A stretch of 64,000 nucleotides of DNA from Andrena cerasifolii (lineage: Eukaryota > Arthropoda > Insecta > Hymenoptera > Andrenidae). The stretch's first letter is position 1, and the number at the start of each line of letters is the position of its first letter. The stretch spans positions 27,061,001-27,125,000 of the forward strand of contig NC_135119.1 of the NCBI RefSeq assembly GCF_050908995.1, given 5' to 3'. The notes under the pieces are model-generated. The model worked only from the letters and a program-made list of their open reading frames with translations, was not told the origin of the DNA and searched no databases. Below are positions 1 through 12,999 of this stretch, piece by piece. Position numbers and translations under genes: made by a program.

Positions 1-1
1 C

Positions 2-163
2 ATTTCTGCGCCCGGCTCGAAAGTCAGCCGCGAAACTGAAACGGCGATCTCTTCGTTCGACCGGTGGCCAAGGCCATGGCTAATGGGGCCCTCGGGCTGT
101 ATCCCGATGGCCCTCGATGCGGTCATTAATAACGCCGGTAATTCGAGCACCGTCTTGTGGCAG
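2..163 (+). CDS. candidate exon, cut off by window start
   Basis: One frame (from base 2) is open from the window edge to a consensus donor CAG|GTAAGTG at 163/164; the other two forward frames have stops. The encoded segment includes ...MALDAVINNAGNSSTVLWQ just before the donor. No domain is recognised and the acceptor lies outside the window. GC- and CpG-rich sequence like this often stays open by chance, and the opposite strand is also open over 80-283, so the call rests mainly on the donor. It could equally be non-coding. Confidence 0.2.
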
Positions 164-169
164 GTAAGT

Positions 170-3100
170 GAAAGAGGCCCTCCGATTCGAATGCCTGCCG
201 CTTTCCACCGGAACGAGATCCGCGCGACGCGGGGGTCGATTAGAAACTTGGGAAATTGGCGATTGGATGCGACTGGGGGACACATTTTTTGTTTTCTTTT
301 TCCTTGATACGTGGTTTTGGATCTAAGTAATTCAGAATATGGGACTTGTACTTCGGTTTCAGGCAAATATGTGGAGAACGAACTAGTGTGGTCAGTTAAT
401 GCTTAGATAATGTAGCAACAAAGATGTCTGCAAAATTTCGCCACAATTGCATGATACAAATTGAGAAATCATGTACACCGCTTTGAAAAGTACCTATCGT
501 TCGGCGCGCAAGTACTCGAGTGTGTGTTCGGCTCTGTATCTCCAAAAATAAGCTATATTTTTATTTCAAACCTTTCGCACGTCATTCTGGAGATCTCAAA
601 CTATTATTTAAGTGAAAAAATACGATTTTGCGACCGTGTTACAGTAGTCGAACCATTTAAGAAATTCAAACATTTTTCAAACAAAAGCAATTTTTATTTT
701 CAAACACATACTTGGCCACTAAAAACTTTACTACTTTTGATAATGTAGTCTTTACCACAATTTCTCCTAATATTCCTCATATTTTCAACCTTATTCAGTA
801 TATTTTGCAGCACTTCTTTCATAATATTGAAATGTTAATCAATATACCTAACATAAAGTAAGAGAAATCTCAATTGTTTGGGGTTTTTGTCATATAAACG
901 ACGTAACAAACCTACTCTTCTCATTCATATTTCACAGAGATTGAAAACTCAGTACTTACAACGTATTTATAAAGTTTTTACTAAATATAGTAGTCTGTTA
1001 GTAATAGCGACTTTTCGTCTACAATAAAACGGTAATCAGCACGATATTTCCAACTGACAAGAACACAGCGCCACGTGTATCGTTCTCGGAGCGCAATTGC
1101 TGAGAACTGTTACAGACCCGAGCGAAGAAGGGAAGTATTGCCGCGCGCAGCGTTGGCGGGCTTCAATTTAACTGATTGCAGTAACCAAACTACGGTCATT
1201 AGCTAAGATCGTTTGACAGTCAAATGGTGTATATCGCGCGTTCGAATTAATCCGGAATTAGTTTGAGCGCGGAATGCGAGCGGGCAAAGTTCACGCAAAT
1301 TACGGACTTGAGAGGGCAAAGCCTGCGATTCCCTTCGATCGCCGTTGCTTCGTTGAATCGCCTGATCTGTGCTTCGAAATATATACACCGTCACTTCCCC
1401 GACAAATGGGGGATCATCGGCCACTCGACTGAGTAATTGCTTTCGATTATCCGCGAGACTTCTTGGAACGCCTGGATTTACCTTGAAAACGTACAATCCA
1501 CCAGATTTACAAGCACCTCGACCTTCGTCACCCCTCTCTTAGCTGGAAAATCTCTGGATTGAAATTGAAGTGTCATCCTCTATAAATCGCCTGAAGTGTC
1601 ATCTTCTACAAAGCGCTCCTCCATTTCCTCCGATTAAACTTGTTGGCCGTGTTCGTTTGTACATATTTCCCAAGCTTCCTCTGCTTTGGTAAGGCTACCT
1701 TCGCGAATTACCAGAAGGAAAAGTAGTCAAACTCGCTAATAATCCCGCCATCGGTGCCCCGGTGTAAGAGTCGCCGTTTACTACGATTCGAGGGAAGATA
1801 ACGAACCACATTTGTCTCCTCCACCGTGTTGATGTTTATCGAGCCACGCATCCGCTCGTTCCGTCGTTTCCCCCTATCATCAGTTCTTTGTTCTGCTCGG
1901 AGGACGCACCCTCGATGGTCTGTTCCTTAAACCTATACCACTTCGTCCGTTACATCTGAGGGTACCCTGCCTGGTTCCCTTAGCTTGAAAATTTCGCTGC
2001 CAAAAGCAAATAAAATATAACTTTGACCACCTGTGCTTTTTAAACAAATTCAAAACCAGCAAAACGATGACTTAAACCCACCCTAACTTCGCGTGGACTA
2101 TATCTTATTTCGTTTTGAACAAAATCACTGACAACGAGTGCGAAAGGTGTTCCACTTGGCGCGGATAAAATATTTTCGATATATGTCTAAAAATATTTTC
2201 TTAACGCTGCTTTTATTACCTTTGCAAAGTCTATTTATTTCTCGAAATCTTGCGCTAGGCATAACCCCCTAACCACGAAAACGGCACCCAAAATGTATGC
2301 TTCAAACGTGACTATTATTACCTTCGACCACATACATGCAGCCCTGGTCATTAACCCTAGGAACCCGAAGATAGCTCGCGACCACTTGCCAGAATCGAAC
2401 GCCAACAACCCCCTGCATCTTATACCGCCTCCACTCGAATAGGTTCAGGCCAAGTGACCGTAAGTTATCCCGGATATCGTCCGGGATACCAAGGAATTCC
2501 CGCTCGTATCCGCGTCGATCGCAATCGCAGCTGAAATTTACGGTTTCCCCGTTGTCTTGGCGGTTAAGCCTAAGTTTGGTGTGAACGCACCCTCAGGATC
2601 GCTGTTATCGGCGTCCGTGCTGCGGTGCTAGTCGTTTCCCACCCCTTTGGCTTATCTCGCTGGTGCGAAACCCTCTTTAGCCGACGACCCCCCCCCCATT
2701 TCCCTCGGCTTGGAAACAATACCCCCACCCCCGTCGTCCCTAAAAAGGTATCAAAGTTTTTAGCGACGACAAAAACGAGAAGGGGACGCAGGAATAGCTT
2801 AGAGGAGCAGAGGGGGAGGGAAACAGAAGCCAGGGAAATCGCTTTATATCGAGGCACGACGACGTACCCTCGTTTCTTGCCGCTACCCCTAGAGCTCACC
2901 CCCCTCTCGAACTCGTAAAACCCTGTTAGATGCACTCACACCGTTCGCCCAGTGCGTGGCTGTTTAAATGTCACCCCCATAGGCGGTTCGAGCAACCTTC
3001 TCCTATCCGCTCCGCTTTCTCCCTCTGCTCCTCGTCTTTTGTACTCCTGCGATGGCTCTCGCGCGATCTTTTGCTCCCTGATGCTCGCCCACTAGCAGCC

Positions 3101-3460
3101 CTTCCGCTGCAACCCCTTCTAGTTTCTTGCTCTTTCCTTTCAATCCCTCCCACTCTCCACCCCTTCACTGCTTGCCGGCTGGTTTAGTTTTTCTTTTGCT
3201 TTCTACTTACCTCTCGGTCTTTCCGTGTGCTTTGTCATTTGCTCTTTGACACCTTTGTCTTTGCTCTCTTTTTACCTGGAAATCCGCGCGAGCGTGTTCG
3301 CAATGTTGCGGCTATGGTTGATATTCTAGTTTGCTTTGAAGGCTCAGGCAGACGTAGAAATATTCCGAGTACTGGGGGGGATGCTAGGTCGGGCCAAATG
3401 TTAAGTGATATTAGGTTTGTGGATATGTATTTTTTTAAATAGATACCTAAGAGAATTCTT
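170..3460. other. no gene recognised
   Basis: AT-rich to about 1000, then CpG-rich mixed sequence. From about 2950 to 3260 the plus strand is strongly pyrimidine-rich, which keeps frames open on both strands without any protein-like pattern. There is a short C run near 2690. I see no repeat family, RNA gene or convincing splice pair here. Confidence 0.5.
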
Positions 3461-3469
3461 TAATTAAAG

Positions 3470-3545
3470 ACACTTGTAATATATTTTTATTTTTAATATA
3501 AAATGGTTCAATAAAGCGAACGAACTTTACCACCGAATTAATATA
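3470..3545 (+). repeat. dispersed repeat, copy 1
   Basis: Shares about 75 bp with 35500-35575, in the same orientation. The best-conserved block reads GGTTCAATAAAGCGAAC and continues through a CCACCGA motif. It may be the end of a transposon. The AATAAA inside it is part of the repeat and should not be read as a gene's polyadenylation signal. Confidence 0.55.
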
Positions 3546-3970
3546 TCTAATTATTCTTTTCTTTGTTGTTGCTTATTTTCCTCCCGTGCTCTGTGTTTTT
3601 CTTGGTAAGCAGGATTTTTTTTTTAGAAATTTAACGATTAATTGGGACACTTGGTTTCGTGACACCCACGTGCACCAGTGGCAAGAGGGGGACACGTGGG
3701 CGGGGCAGTTTAAAATGGAAAAAGGACTATCAGGCGCGAAAAGTGGCGCACGGAAAATTGAGTTATCACGGGACGGCTGGATTGCGCGACCCCCGACTCT
3801 TCCGATGAAATTAAACGCCAATAATTAAACGTCACGCGTTTAACACCCGCACATATCGCTGATATGTTTATTGCCCCCTCCATTGTAAACATTACTGATC
3901 AATTTTTCACGCGGAAAACAATGAAGGTTTTGAACAACGCTGGTTTTCACGTTTCCAATTTATTCTAAAG

Positions 3971-4128
3971 GTGCGAATCCACTATGAGATTTTACACGAG
4001 ACTTTTCTATCAAGAGCCAACAATTTCAGCGCCAACAAAATGGAAATAATGAAAATAAAAGAGTAATAATAATGAAGATTAAAGTTTCGTGTGCGACACG
4101 ATATTTTTGTCTCATCGTGGATTTGCAC
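3971..4128. mobile_element. miniature inverted-repeat element (158 bp)
   Basis: Ends are GTGCGAATCCAC on the left and, reverse-complemented, GTGCAAATCCAC on the right (11 of 12). The last 34 bp, beginning GACACGATATTTTTGTCTC, match the right end of the larger foldback element at 25449-25482 with one difference. Internal blocks around TTTTACACGAG are also shared. There is no coding capacity. No clear target-site duplication is visible. Confidence 0.65.
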
Positions 4129-4129
4129 C

Positions 4130-6785
4130 GTAAGTGTCTCACGAACGAAAGGACGTTCTACTGTAGTTGCACATAATATCCGAATAGTTTTCAATATATA
4201 GCTTTTATTTTGGGTCATTCCATACGAAGTCGGACACTTTTCGTAGTAACATTTCAGATTTAGGTGAAACTTGGATACGTTGTAGTCTTTAGGGATATAT
4301 AAACATATCTCGAAAGATTTTTAAAAATATCAAAAATTGTTGATCTTACAGCTGTTTGAAATATAGTGGTAACTTTTTTCAAAAAAGTATAACTGTTGAA
4401 ATAACAAACTGATCAAAACGAGCTTTTGGGTGCTGACAATGAAGACATAAGAGTATCTAATAAAAATTATTTCACTGAAAAAACAAATTTTACCTCTTAT
4501 TTTGGAATTGTTCTAAATAAATTCCATGCTTTAATAGCGCGACACTATTTAAAAATTTGGGAAAAAAATGAGGATATAGTCCTATTTGCCCTCTTTATGG
4601 ATTCGTTTTCAGAACACTTAAAAGTGTTCTCAACTCCCTTCAACCATAGTTAACAACAAATTTAAATTAATACAAAACTATTCATTCTTATCAGTAATTT
4701 GTAAAATAATTCCTATTATAAAAAAATCAACATAATTTACTAATAAGAATACACTCAAATAAAATATCAATGTAATAAAAATTCAAATCGAACTGTAAAA
4801 TACAAAACTAATATACAAAAAATCTTTAAAAAATCTTGATAAATAAAACCATGAAAAATACAATTATAAATGTTAGCGTTTCTTTATTCAAGATTAAGTT
4901 ACACTCCGCAACGTTCAGTTACAATTCCTTTCTTCCAAGGAATTTCTTCATCTGCCGAAACCGCCGCCTCCATTTTTCGTCCCCCGAAGTCGAGCCGTTA
5001 CGCTGCGGCGAAAAGTTTTCGCGCTGCTCTCTGCAAACAACGGCCAATGGCGGCGGTGTGCTCGAGGCGGTATTTCATTTCGAGGACAAACAAGACGATT
5101 CCCCGGTTTTATGACAGTAAATTGTTTTACGGCTCGCTTTCACCGACGGCAATTTCCTTCCGATTGATTCCACCCCCTCCCCCGCCGTTCGAGTCAAGGG
5201 GGTTTCGTTTACGACATCGCGGCGCCATTAATAGCCGGAATTCCTCCGTTCAAGCATCGTCGACGACGACGCTGAATAATCGGGACCGTGAACCACCCTG
5301 TAGCCACCAGCAGCCCCCTCGAATTCCGTTTCCCTTTCGCTGGCGCAATCACGTGGACGTTTATTGTTTTTCCACCGCGGTCTCTCGTCGATACGCTGCG
5401 GCGGATTTCTCTGGAATTCTTTGCGCACAGTGTATACACGCGATACTCCCTTGGAACTTGTAAATTGAAAAGTAATCAGTTTCCCAGGTAGAAAGTTGCT
5501 TAAACTGAATTACGCTCCCGTAACACGGCCTGTTCGCCGCGCTGGAGATTCAGAGGTTTGGTGGGGCTACAAAGGTAATGAGAAAACTAAATCACGATAT
5601 TAAATTATAGGAAAATAATAGGTGTGTAATATTCTATATAGTTTCAGCTCTGTTTTAGACTATTTTTATATCGACGGGGAATTGAAAAGCACCTTTCTCC
5701 TTTGAATAAAAGTTTCACCGATAAACATCGTGAGCCACGGGATTCTCTAAAAAATTACCCCAAATTTTGGCAGATCCTTATCTCCAACCCCAACTTTCTA
5801 GAAAACATTACCAAATGAAACCTGAAACTCACATGACAGAATAATTAATAATCGCAGGGAACAAGAAGTTTGAACAATTATATTCGGAAAAAACTTATTG
5901 TATGTTGATGTATGAAATCTCTTCGTGCTATTTTTAATTTCAACCTATGTATCTCAGAAGATAAAGAATATAGGTACAGTAATTCCAGAACGATTATTTT
6001 ATGTTTTAACTGATTTCAATAAGTGTACCTATGTATCTACTAAAGAATACAGCTGCAATAGCAACGAAGCCAGTCCCCACTTTTCCATTATCCAATGTTA
6101 CAATCTTCCAAGGGTTCGCTGGGTGTCTGAAGCTTCGCAGCAGCACTGCACCCGTCAGCTTCATCAATGCGAGTCGCCGACAACCCTCCGCAATTATGGA
6201 AAGCCCTCCGGGGGTAGCGAGATGGAAATGCATGGAAAAGAAAAGCTATCGAGTATATCGCGATGCATTCGAACGCCCTTAGCCCTTATTTTCCTGAAGA
6301 AACTCTTTTCCTCCGCCTCGCGTCTAGTGTTCGATGGAATTCTCAGCGACCTTACCTCGAGCCTCGTCCATCCCCTCGCATCGGGGCGAAAGTCTCGCCC
6401 TGGGTAATAAATTGGCGCTACTCGAATCAACTTTTGAATTACGACTGGAGAGGGCTCGTTACGGCGGACGGCGCGAAATCCTGTTAGCCCGCGTTGCAAC
6501 CGTAATGAACTCGTCCAGCTACTGACGAAAGGAACGCCATCGAGGACTGGAAAACTCGGCAGCCCCCGTGGGATTTAGTGGAAGCGTCGCTGACTCGTGA
6601 TTAAAAAAGTGGACGGTGCAATGGTACGGCAAACGAGAGGGGTATGTGTTCGAAGGGGTGGTCTGTTTAAGAGGTGGATCTGCAATGTTTGTAATACCAG
6701 GGACACTTGTTGGAACCTGTCGAAGGTGGATTTCTGGGGATATCGATGAAGGATATAGGTCTCGAATGAGAAATGGAGATATAGC
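4130..6785. other. no gene recognised
   Basis: Begins with GGGTCATTCCATACGAAG at about 4213, a sequence that looks like a transposon end but has no partner in the window. It is then AT-rich to 4870 and CpG-rich to 5560. A 197-codon open frame at 4870-5463 has low-complexity, arginine/serine-rich composition, overlaps open frames on the opposite strand and resembles no family. I treat it as chance. Confidence 0.45.
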
Positions 6786-6788
6786 GAG

Positions 6789-7313
6789 CAGAGGATGCAA
6801 TGGAATTGAATTCTTTGCTTGCAACATATTTTTCTCTCTTTCTATTTATTGCTAGTGCGTAGAAATATATTTACTCATTTCGGAGAAATTTTACTTCTAA
6901 TAAGCAATTTATTATCTTCGAGGTAATTATTCTAATATTTAAAACAGAGGACGCTATAGGAATTGAATTCTTTGCTTGCAAAATATTTTTCTCTTCTACT
7001 TCTAGTTAGCATCTAGAAATATACTTACTCATTTCAGAGAAATTTTACTTCTAATATGCAATTTATTTTCTATGAGGTAAATATTCTAATATCTAAAGCA
7101 GAGGACGCAATGGAATTAAATTCTTTGCTTGCGACATATTTTTCTCTTTTACTTCTAATAAGTAATTTATTATCTATGCGGTAAATATTCTAATATCTAA
7201 ATGTCTAATATCTAATATCTAAACATATCTTTCTCTTCCTCTACTTCTACTTAGGATCTAGAAACATACTTACTGAATTCAGAGAAATTTTACTTCCAAT
7301 AAGTATTCTACAT
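6789..7313 (+). repeat. tandem repeat, about 155-bp unit, 3+ copies
   Basis: Units start at 6789, 6945 and 7099 with CAGAGGAYGC, followed by GAATTCTTTGCTTGC and later AGAAATTTTACTTC. Spacing is 156 then 154 bp. The third unit has lost or rearranged its middle and carries short TCTAATATCTAA iterations before the final AGAAATTTTACTTCC block. Copies are clearly diverged. No frame is maintained. Confidence 0.8.
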
Positions 7314-8111
7314 ATAATAAGAAGACTTCTCTGATGTTGGATACCATAGAGAAAGATAGGGCGCATATATACTAGCTTACAGAATACTGAAACAATAAAA
7401 TTTAAGGTCCTAACAGAATATCTACTGATTCCACACCCCTTTCCTTACTGTTCCCTGTCAACTCAATGCCCCCTTGGGCTTCAGTATTAGTGATCCCACT
7501 ACGTATTGGAAGGCGTCGAGAGCTGTACAGGCTTCTGTACCGTTCTTAACGTATTCAGAGATTCCCACCGCGGGGAAAGGGCGGATTACACTCGGAAGGC
7601 TCGTTATAATTGGTAAAAGGGTTCTCGTCTGGGCGTCCCGGAACGATTGTCTGCATCCGAGATGCAAATCTGAGCCTGCAACTGGTCTGACCGTGCCACG
7701 ATAAGAGCGTTAAGGCGTCGCGGGCTTTTGTTCGAGGAATCTCGCTAATCCAAACGTTTCCTATGAAAGCGACGCTTTCATTAGCCATGGGGGAGAGGAT
7801 CTTTGCCAGCAAACGGCTCGAAATGGAGACGTCGCGATTCTGAAACAGTAGAATGCTTCTGTGCTTGGAGTCCTCTGCCAGTTGGATCGGAAGCTTTGAT
7901 AAAAGGAACTGAAAGGTTTCGTTCAACCTGCTGTAGATTGGTTTCATTTTTTCCTGCTCTACAGTAGCTTCGTGTTTGCGTGCACGTAATATTGCGTCGT
8001 AGTTAAACATGTAGCAGATACATATTCTGTTCGACTACCTCTATTTTTTAAAGGAACGTAGTATTACGTCTACTCTTGTATATGTAATGAAAAGGGAACA
8101 TTTTAACTTAC

Positions 8112-8378
8112 TAAGGTTTCCCGCGTAACACGTAATACTGTGTCAGTGGGTTTCTTATTTTCTGTTCGAAGACCGTAGTACATTTTCTCAATAACAGCTT
8201 TAATTAACATCACTTGAGGTGCATCAACTTCATTCCCTTCTCTAAGAATCAAATAGTACTCTAATATCGACTCTACACTTTTACTCGCAAAGTAGGGAAA
8301 ACTCGGATAAGTCCGTGATAGTTTTAGAATTTGTCTATTAATTACGATATAATGATAGGTCAGACATCGTACAAACAT
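8112..8378 (-). CDS. candidate exon, unknown protein
   Basis: On the minus strand an open frame from an ATG at 8378 runs to a TTA|GTAAGTT donor at 8111. It encodes a protein-like stretch including EYYLILREGNEVDAPQVML and ending VLRVTRETL. If GTAAGT is read through, the frame stops at once, as expected for an exon end. A second minus frame at 7555-8010 follows after about 100 bp and could be a downstream exon, but no strong acceptor separates them. I recognise no domain. Against coding: the interval overlaps or adjoins three degraded copies of the CGTARTAYTACG palindrome (about 7987, 8053 and 8130). Confidence 0.2.
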
Positions 8379-8539
8379 ATAATAGGTTAGCAGAAATTTA
8401 CTAAGTATGTTTAATTGAAAATATGCAGAATTAAATTTTCACTACATACTTTGGTTACTTCGTGATAGCTCTGGTAACTCCGCGATAGTCCTCGCTGACC
8501 TGATATATGTTTATATATATGACCAGCTACTTGTTTATA

Positions 8540-8636
8540 TTATTTTACATTATTTTACATTATTCTACATTAATTTACATTATTTTACATTATTTTACAT
8601 TATTCTACATTATTTTACATTATTTTACATTATTTT
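8540..8636. repeat. 10-bp tandem repeat (TATTTTACAT)n
   Basis: About ten copies of TATTTTACAT, with TATTCTACAT and TAATTTACAT variants. A simple AT-rich minisatellite without coding potential. Confidence 0.9.
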
Positions 8637-8744
8637 AAATGATTGTTATATTATGTTCCTTTAGTAATGTGTGCATGATATTTTTTATTGCTGAATGATA
8701 ATATTTTCTAACGTATATATCGCAGAAACTATAGAGGTACCATT

Positions 8745-9059
8745 GGGGCAAAAAGTCCCTCAGACTGAAAACATATATTTTATTATTTGTTTTCATAATA
8801 AGATGGCCAAAGTATAAAGAAATGATGGCAAAGTCTTTAAATAGTATTTTTGTTTTAGTTGTGCGATTTTTTTTAGTTTTTAGTTCAAAGCGAACCTTTG
8901 ACTTATATTTTTATTTTCTGTTAAAAAAAGTCACGCTTTCCTTTCAATATTGTATCTATAGGTACCAAAAAGAATTGGTTTAATAAATATTTGTTGATTT
9001 GAATAGTTCTTTACTTTAGTTTAATATCACACGAAAATACATTAGGGACTTTTTGCCCC
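8745..9059. mobile_element. miniature inverted-repeat element (315 bp)
   Basis: Perfect 16-bp terminal inverted repeats: GGGGCAAAAAGTCCCT at 8745-8760 and its reverse complement at 9044-9059. The interior is AT-rich with no transposase. A related element follows only 6 bp later (9066-9257), so the pair may be a tandem insertion or a single compound element. Confidence 0.75.
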
Positions 9060-9065
9060 GTCCGT

Positions 9066-9257
9066 GGGGCAAGAAGTCCATTTTGCATTGACAAACATTT
9101 TGTGGAATAACTCAACAGAAAATAACAATATCAACAAACGAACTTCGTGATCGTAAAGCATAATAGTTATAGTTTACACAAAATAACACCAGATAGCTCT
9201 AGATTTTTATTACTAAACTTTACATAGGTTCGTATGAAAAACGAGACTTTTAGCCCC
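9066..9257. mobile_element. second, related inverted-repeat element (192 bp)
   Basis: Ends GGGGCAAGAAGTC on the left and, reverse-complemented, GGGGCTAAAAGTC on the right (11 of 13). They resemble the ends of the neighbouring 8745-9059 element. Only GTCCGT separates the two. Non-coding. Confidence 0.6.
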
Positions 9258-9489
9258 GCCCTACCCTACTATTGCCACAACATAATCTATAAGATCCACG
9301 CTGTCTGTTAGTTTTTGTTCTCTAAATTGAGTCAGACAATTCGGAGTTACAGACAAGTCAAAAAGTATGACGGAGTAACCAGAGTACCACGAACTTACCC
9401 GAGTTTACCCTACCTACGCGTAGGTAGATACTATTAACTACCACCCTTCCTGCATTTCCCCACTGGAACAATCATCTCCCTCCACAGCT

Positions 9490-9512
9490 AAAAAAAAAAA
9501 AAAAAAAAAAAA
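9490..9512 (+). repeat. A tract (23 bp)
   Basis: Uninterrupted run of 23 A. It could be the poly(A) tail of a retroposed sequence, but nothing recognisable lies directly upstream. Confidence 0.9.
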
Positions 9513-9519
9513 TGAAAAA

Positions 9520-12480
9520 ACCTCCATCCTCCATCGTCACTTTTTATCAATCAATTCACACCCTGTCCACCATCGACCTGGCGATTCGATTGCACAGGAA
9601 GAAGCACCTGTCGCCCACGTCGGAGCCGTGCTCGGTGTAAACGCGACACAATCTGGCGAAGCAGTCGGGCCGCGAAAGAATGAAAAGGAAAAATCGACTC
9701 GCGGGGGGATTCAATCGATATCGGATTACAGATTGAGCTCGACTGGCCCGAAAGTTAGGGGAAGCGCGCGCAGCGATCCTTTCCCAGCTCTGCAATCCGC
9801 TTAACTTCGCAGATTCGACTGCGAAACTTATCGGATCGCTCGAGCAGCGGCTGTGATACGAAATCGGCCCCATATATCTGCGGTATCGATAATGTATTCG
9901 GGCTTGAACGCGACACGGCCAATTCGCCAGTCTACCTCCATCCCGCGAGCCCGATGGATTCATTTTTTCCAGCGGATTCGCGACCGGCCCCGTTGCGTTT
10001 CCGCCTTCGCGCTGGACAATGAGACTAATTCCACGAAATGGCACTCGTATTTCACGGGGGGCTGTGCAAAGTGCCTCTGTTACTGGGCTTTTTATAGTTT
10101 TTGGGGTTCTTAGTTTGTAATTGAACGATAGGGCCTCTTTTATTTAAAATTAAATTGTTTTTGTTTTTAAGGGATTGCAGGATCAAATTATTATTATTAT
10201 TATTATAGTTTTATTACTCATTAAGTACTTTATTACTTCAATATTCGTATGAAGTTTGACGTTTAGGGTTCTCAGAGAATGCAATGAATTGTTTTTTTCA
10301 TATTTAAGTGAAATATGTTAATGGGAGTGCAGGATACTTTTGGTGTTTTGAAGATTTCTGTGGCTAGTTTTCATGTCGCTCGAGATAAACGGGTACTTTC
10401 GGATGATTCATTTGTTTCACTGACCTCCCATGGCCCGGCTCTGATACTTTACTTCTTCTTATCTGTAAAACGGAGCTTCCAATTACGAAGTGAAGTTCCG
10501 AAACTCCTCCATCCCTTTCTACATAAAGATTTCAGAGGACCCAGCTTCCTCCATTTCATCAAGATACCAGCCACGATAACTTATATTTCAAAAGAAATTC
10601 GCGGAGACTTCCATCAAGGACGATTCTACTGACAATCGAAAATTTCCTTCGCCAGTTCTGCAGTATAAAAAAAGCATAAGTCTTGCAAAACAGGCATTGA
10701 AAAGCCAATAGCGCCGTAACTCTCCGCGCAAGGTAGCTGTTTTTACTGGTTCCGACGAAAGAGCTCGCCTGTTTACCATAAATTAGCCCCGGCGTAAGTC
10801 GGAATTTCTCGCGGACGCGTTACGGTGCTGCCGCGACCAATTAAACCGTCGCAAATTAACCGACGTCTCGCAAGGGGCATATAATCGTAAAAACGGCATT
10901 AATTAAGACTTGTTCTTCGGAGAAAACGAGTGATCCGCGGAGTCGCGACGGCTCGCCTTGAGAGTTGCGCAACGTTGCGTCGCGAGGGGAGCTTATTCGG
11001 GCGGCGATTATTATGCAATTGGGGTAATGCATTTAAATAATAGCGGCTACCTTTTAGAAAGTGTACCCGTGTTTGTGCAATGCAATTTTTGAGGATGTCG
11101 CCCGTTTCGAATCGCCTGCGTTCGATTCCCACCAACCAGCATACCAAAGCACTATTTTTCTAGGAGCGTACAAATTTCTAGTCATTGATTTGCTTCAAAT
11201 TTTCTGCATAATTACTCCGCGATGCGTAGAATAATGCGTCGAAAGCACAGGTCCCAGAGCGCAACAGTTTAAAAAGAAAATCGACCTCCAAGCTCGGCTG
11301 TTTTCAGACATCCGATCTATAACTCCTGAACGACTTTAACTCAAAGTTAGCTAAATCTAAAATTTTAATATCTAAATCTAAATCTTTAGATAGCTACATT
11401 TACATTTAGAATATCGCGAAGATGAAATTTTCGATTGAACTCGAATAATTAAAGGAGTCCGATGTACCTGCAGCGAAAAAGAAGAGGAGAGCTTGATAAG
11501 CGCCAAGTGTGAATAAATACTTCTGGCACCGATACCGACTGATTAATCGCCGCTCCGACGGATCAAGCTTTCATTGAGCACGGAAGAACTGTCGATTGCG
11601 CGCAAAAGGAGCCCCTTCACTGCTCGATATCAATTAACGATAACGGCCGTTATCGACAAGACGATCACGCTGTTCCGCGGGATTATCAAACACGCGTTTC
11701 GCGCTGACGATCGCGACGGGAGATTAATGCGTCCCGCCTGATCGATGGCCCTTTGCCAACGCAGACGCATCGATTATTCCTTCGTCGCCCGTGGAACACT
11801 GCCGCACAGATAATCGAATCACGATTTACCTATCCCTCGCGGCCATTGAAAATTAGTATCCAGCGTTTCCCTTGGTTTTCTCGTTCCGGCGAACGATCAT
11901 CGCCGGTTCCGACGAATTCGCGGATCGGTTGGGGGGTGGACGTCGAGCCGAGGACCGCTTCCACTGCGATATTCCACTCTAGTCGGACGTGCCGTCATCC
12001 CGTCACGCTGATTACGCGCGCATCGCTTTTTACCGTGGCCATTGTTGCGATTCAATGACGACACGATGACCGTAATTGCAGCGGCCGCGGTTCCGCGTGG
12101 CGCTGCGTTGCGCAACCCGACTATGGTCCAGCTTTTATTCAGGCTCCAAGGCATTTTCTTCGATGGAGGAACGCTTCTTAATGATGCACCTCTATTCATG
12201 GGGGCAGCCGATGGTTCCGCTGGTAATAAGGATTTCTTTAGGTTGTTGTAGGTGATGTGGCTTGCTACGAGGAACTTTGCGGTGATGATGGATGAGTTAT
12301 ACTGGTGGTTCCTAAGTGTTAGTACTCTGAGTGGAGTAATTGCGGGAAATGTTGGGAATTTATTGAAGAGATCTTAACAAATTTTACTTCACTGTATTTT
12401 AAATTAAAGCAGCGAAAAGGGTTCGATCTGTTATATATCTCCAAATATTAATAAAAGAGGTGGGGGTCACTGTTTCTACA
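9520..12480. other. no gene recognised
   Basis: CpG-rich unique-looking sequence with a short (ATT)n at about 10193-10207 and TCTAAA iterations near 11345-11400. Open frames here are short and overlap on both strands. The stretch 11500-12200 is compositionally the most gene-like, but I could find no splice pair with a protein-like frame. Regulatory sequence is possible and cannot be judged without comparison to other species. Confidence 0.4.
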
Positions 12481-12487
12481 GAAATTT

Positions 12488-12990
12488 GAAAAATTAGCAC
12501 TAAAAATTTTGAAATTTGAGAAATTTGAATGTTGAGTAATTTGAAAGTTGGGAAATTTGAGGCATTTGAAAGTTGGGAAATTTGAGGCATTTGAAAGTTG
12601 GGAAATTTGGAAGTTGAGAAATTTGAGGCATTTGAAAGTTGAGAAATTTGAAAGTTGAGAAATTTGAAATTTGAGAAATTTGAGAAGTTTGAGAAATTTG
12701 AAGTTTGAGAAATTTGAGAAGTTTGAGAAATTGGAAGTTTGAGAAATTTGAAGTTTGAGAAATTGGAAGTTTGAGAAATTGGAAGTTTGAGAAATTTGAA
12801 GTTTGAGATATTTGAAGTTTGAGAAATTTGAAGTTTGAGAAATTTGAAATTTGAGAAGTTTGAGAAATTTGAAGTTTGAGATATTTGAAGTTTGAGAAAT
12901 TTGAAGTTTGAGAAATTTGAAATTTGAGAATTTTGAAATTTGAGAAACTAGAAATTTGAAGATTTGAAATTTGAAAAATATGAACTTTGA
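12488..12990 (+). repeat. minisatellite, 16-bp unit GAGAAATTTGAAGTTT
   Basis: The right half is a run of 16-bp units GAGAAATTTGAAGTTT with AAATTT and GGAAGTTT variants. The left half is built of related longer units containing GAGGCATTTGAAAGTTGGG. The change of period from left to right suggests the array expanded from one side. The plus strand is purine-rich. Confidence 0.9.
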
Positions 12991-12999
12991 AAAAATTTC

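Noticed and set aside
4870..5463. 197-codon plus-strand frame
   Set aside because: CpG-rich region with overlapping frames on the other strand, low-complexity composition and no family resemblance.
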